This document shows, piece after piece, positions 63,009-64,000 of a stretch of 64,000 nucleotides of DNA (positions within the stretch are counted from its first letter, which is position 1; every line of letters starts with the position of its first letter). Position numbers and translations under genes: made by a program. The notes beneath the pieces are model-generated. The model saw nothing but the letters and a program-made list of their open reading frames with translations. It was not told the DNA's origin and searched no databases. Origin of the DNA: Paenibacillus lupini (GTDB lineage: Bacteria > Bacillota > Bacilli > Paenibacillales > Paenibacillaceae); assembly GCF_011761355.1 (NCBI RefSeq), contig NZ_JAASRW010000002.1, positions 248,001 through 312,000 of the forward strand. Reading direction: 5' to 3'.

Positions 63009-63414
63009 ATAATGCGCTTAACGGATTATTTTTACCAAGAGGTGATTTCCCAAACGGCAGGGAAGGAATAGAAAGCGCAGAGGGAGATGCTTTTTTCGAT
63101 GCTGCAGGTGCTGTAGCAGTTGCTTTACCTTTGCTTTTGCTTATGCTTATGTTGTTACCCTTGTTGCTGCCCTTACTTTTCCCATTCGTGCCCTTGACGT
63201 TCTTACTGCCATTGCCGCCATTAGTGTTATTAGTTGTATTGCCATTAGCTTGCTCTTCAGTTTCTCTCCCCGTTTGTTCCATGTCCTGCTCTGACGTTGT
63301 CGAGCCATTACCTGATCCAACCGAGATAGATTCCGGGGCGATCTGTTTCACAAATCCAAAATGAATGATACCACTATTGTTTACGACTACAACCTTACCG
63401 ATCCAGCAAAACAT
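62989..63414 (-). CDS. GerPA/GerPF-like spore protein with low-complexity basic tail
   Basis: The 141-residue product begins IGKVVVVNNSGIIHFGFVKQIAPESISVGSGNGS. This matches the short GerPA/GerPF pattern (INSV..GIVNFGD..L.PKS.SK...GSG) as I recall it; these proteins of the spore coat help germinants pass. The normal protein ends near residue 70. Here the rest is low complexity: a Gln/Glu/Thr/Asn stretch, then Gly-Ser-Asn-Lys repeats and a C-terminal PSLPFGKSPLGKNNPL segment. A start at 63435 adds seven residues; TAGTTTATG at 63453-63461 reads on the minus strand as CATAAACTA, fitting the sigma-K -10 pattern CATANNNTA and favouring ATG 63414. The opposite-strand frame is an antisense shadow. 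Confidence 0.55.
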   Translation of the reverse strand: MFCWIGKVVVVNNSGIIHFGFVKQIAPESISVGSGNGSTTSEQDMEQTGRETEEQANGNTTNNTNGGNGSKNVKGTNGKSKGSNKGNNISISKSKGKATATAPAASKKASPSALSIPSLPFGKSPLGKNNPLSALLKKGFK

Positions 63415-63517
63415 GTAAGACTCGCATCCCCTCATAGCGGTGGCTTATCTCATAGTTTATGGACAAAATGCTGGACCCGAATGGGTGTTTTTATAGGGAA
63501 TAGAGCCTTTTTACGGC

Positions 63518-64000
63518 TCAAGCATAGTCAGGTTTCACTGAGGAGAATACCGATAGTTCATCTTCCAGTATGTGTATGCTTTGAATCCACATTTCTAGAA
63601 AAGCGGTTCCATCAATTAAACGGACATTGACCTCATCTGCATATTTGATGGCAAGATCACTGTAAGAGCATGTCGCAATGATTGCTACTTTTTGTACCTG
63701 TTGTTTAATCATTTGACTATGTAATATAGCTACAGGCTCAAAATTAAGCTTCACATTAGGCTCGTAGCATTTTACTTGAATAAGCTCAACGCCGTCATTC
63801 GTGTCATGCAATATATCTATCCCTCCGTCATTGCTGGAGGGTGTCACTGTACATTTCCCCTTATATACAACTTCTATGGTTCTTGCGACAAAACGTTCGA
63901 AGTCATAAGGTGTATCTTCTGTCTTTCCTTCTTCTTTTTTGAATCTTTGATACATTCCGGCTAATAAAATTTTATGTACATCTTCTTTTGATTTAAGGAA
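63518..64000 (-). CDS. Mrr-like restriction endonuclease domain protein, partial (N-terminus beyond window)
   Basis: The minus-strand frame is open to the window edge, with 15 more codons before the Met at 63955, so the N-terminus is missing. The visible part has YDFERFVARTIEVVYKGKCTVTPSSNDGGIDILHDTNDGVELIQVKCYEP, the PD-(D/E)xK core of Mrr_cat proteins (GGID as the acidic strand, QVKCY as the QxK strand). It ends with a helix-strand pattern VQKVAIIATCSYSDLAIKYADE ... VRLIDGTAFLEMW. Such proteins cleave modified or foreign DNA, or serve other nuclease roles. Partner genes lie outside the window. Confidence 0.8.
   Translation of the reverse strand, partial: FLKSKEDVHKILLAGMYQRFKKEEGKTEDTPYDFERFVARTIEVVYKGKCTVTPSSNDGGIDILHDTNDGVELIQVKCYEPNVKLNFEPVAILHSQMIKQQVQKVAIIATCSYSDLAIKYADEVNVRLIDGTAFLEMWIQSIHILEDELSVFSSVKPDYA

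Noticed and set aside
62984..63364. Plus-strand frame rich in Leu/Pro
   Set aside because: It is the antisense of the low-complexity tail of the GerP-like gene and has no ribosome site or plausible start.

Overview
The window reads as a chromosomal carbohydrate-utilisation region of a Gram-positive, endospore-forming Bacillota. It is most like Paenibacillus, an inference from gene style rather than a database match. Supporting signs are strong AGGAGG-type ribosome sites, LplB/YtcP-type sugar permeases with large lipoprotein binding proteins, one-component membrane AraC regulators, tandem T-box leaders, an IDEAL-domain protein and a GerPA/GerPF-like spore protein. No rRNA, tRNA, CRISPR array, insertion sequence or phage gene was seen.

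Layout. 0-3 kb: the C-terminal part of a large multi-F5/8 surface protein, cut by the window edge. 3-10.6 kb: type II arabinogalactan genes (cytoplasmic GH30, GH35 beta-galactosidase, secreted GH30 with CBM13) and a LacI regulator. 10.6-13 kb: a divergent TetR/MFS efflux pair. 13-22 kb: a membrane AraC regulator, an ABC sugar importer and a secreted AbnB-type GH43 endo-arabinanase. 22-37.2 kb: a rhamnogalacturonan-I (RG-I) block with GH42, a second ABC importer, a second membrane AraC regulator, PL26 exo-RG lyase, a DUF1961 protein, a NodB-type deacetylase, a DxDGDG propeller protein and a CE12 acetylesterase. All of these enzymes lack signal peptides. 37.5-42 kb: a 1484-residue secreted GH43_24-like exo-beta-1,3-galactanase. 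42-48 kb: AraC regulators, proline dehydrogenase, a TIM-barrel isomerase, a truncated beta-helix gene and a YjdF-like membrane protein. 48-50.5 kb: a divergent GH35. 50.5-53.9 kb: two tandem T-boxes, a lone ilvB, a small lipoprotein and an IDEAL protein. 54-63 kb: a two-component system, a third ABC importer and an (alpha/alpha)6 glycosidase. 63-64 kb: a GerP-like gene and a partial PD-(D/E)xK nuclease.

How it fits together. Secreted enzymes (GH43 arabinanase, GH30-CBM13, GH43_24) would open arabinan and arabinogalactan side chains of pectin outside the cell. Three ABC importers would take up oligosaccharides, and cytoplasmic GH30, GH35, GH42, PL26 and CE12 would finish them. The sequence suggests several control layers. 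Back-to-back 14-bp LacI-type palindromes lie before the 3.2-kb GH30 operon and the GH43_24 gene 34 kb away, with single sites before the secreted GH30 and lacI. A consensus cre lies before the arabinan importer. A 21-bp-spaced direct repeat lies before the RG-I AraC gene.

Other observations are two pairs of hairpin-forming intercistronic repeats, a symmetric four-copy intergenic repeat at 21.8-22.0 kb, tandem T-boxes that both appear to carry a GUC (Val) specifier before an ilvB without ilvN, and gene relics at 45 and 61 kb.
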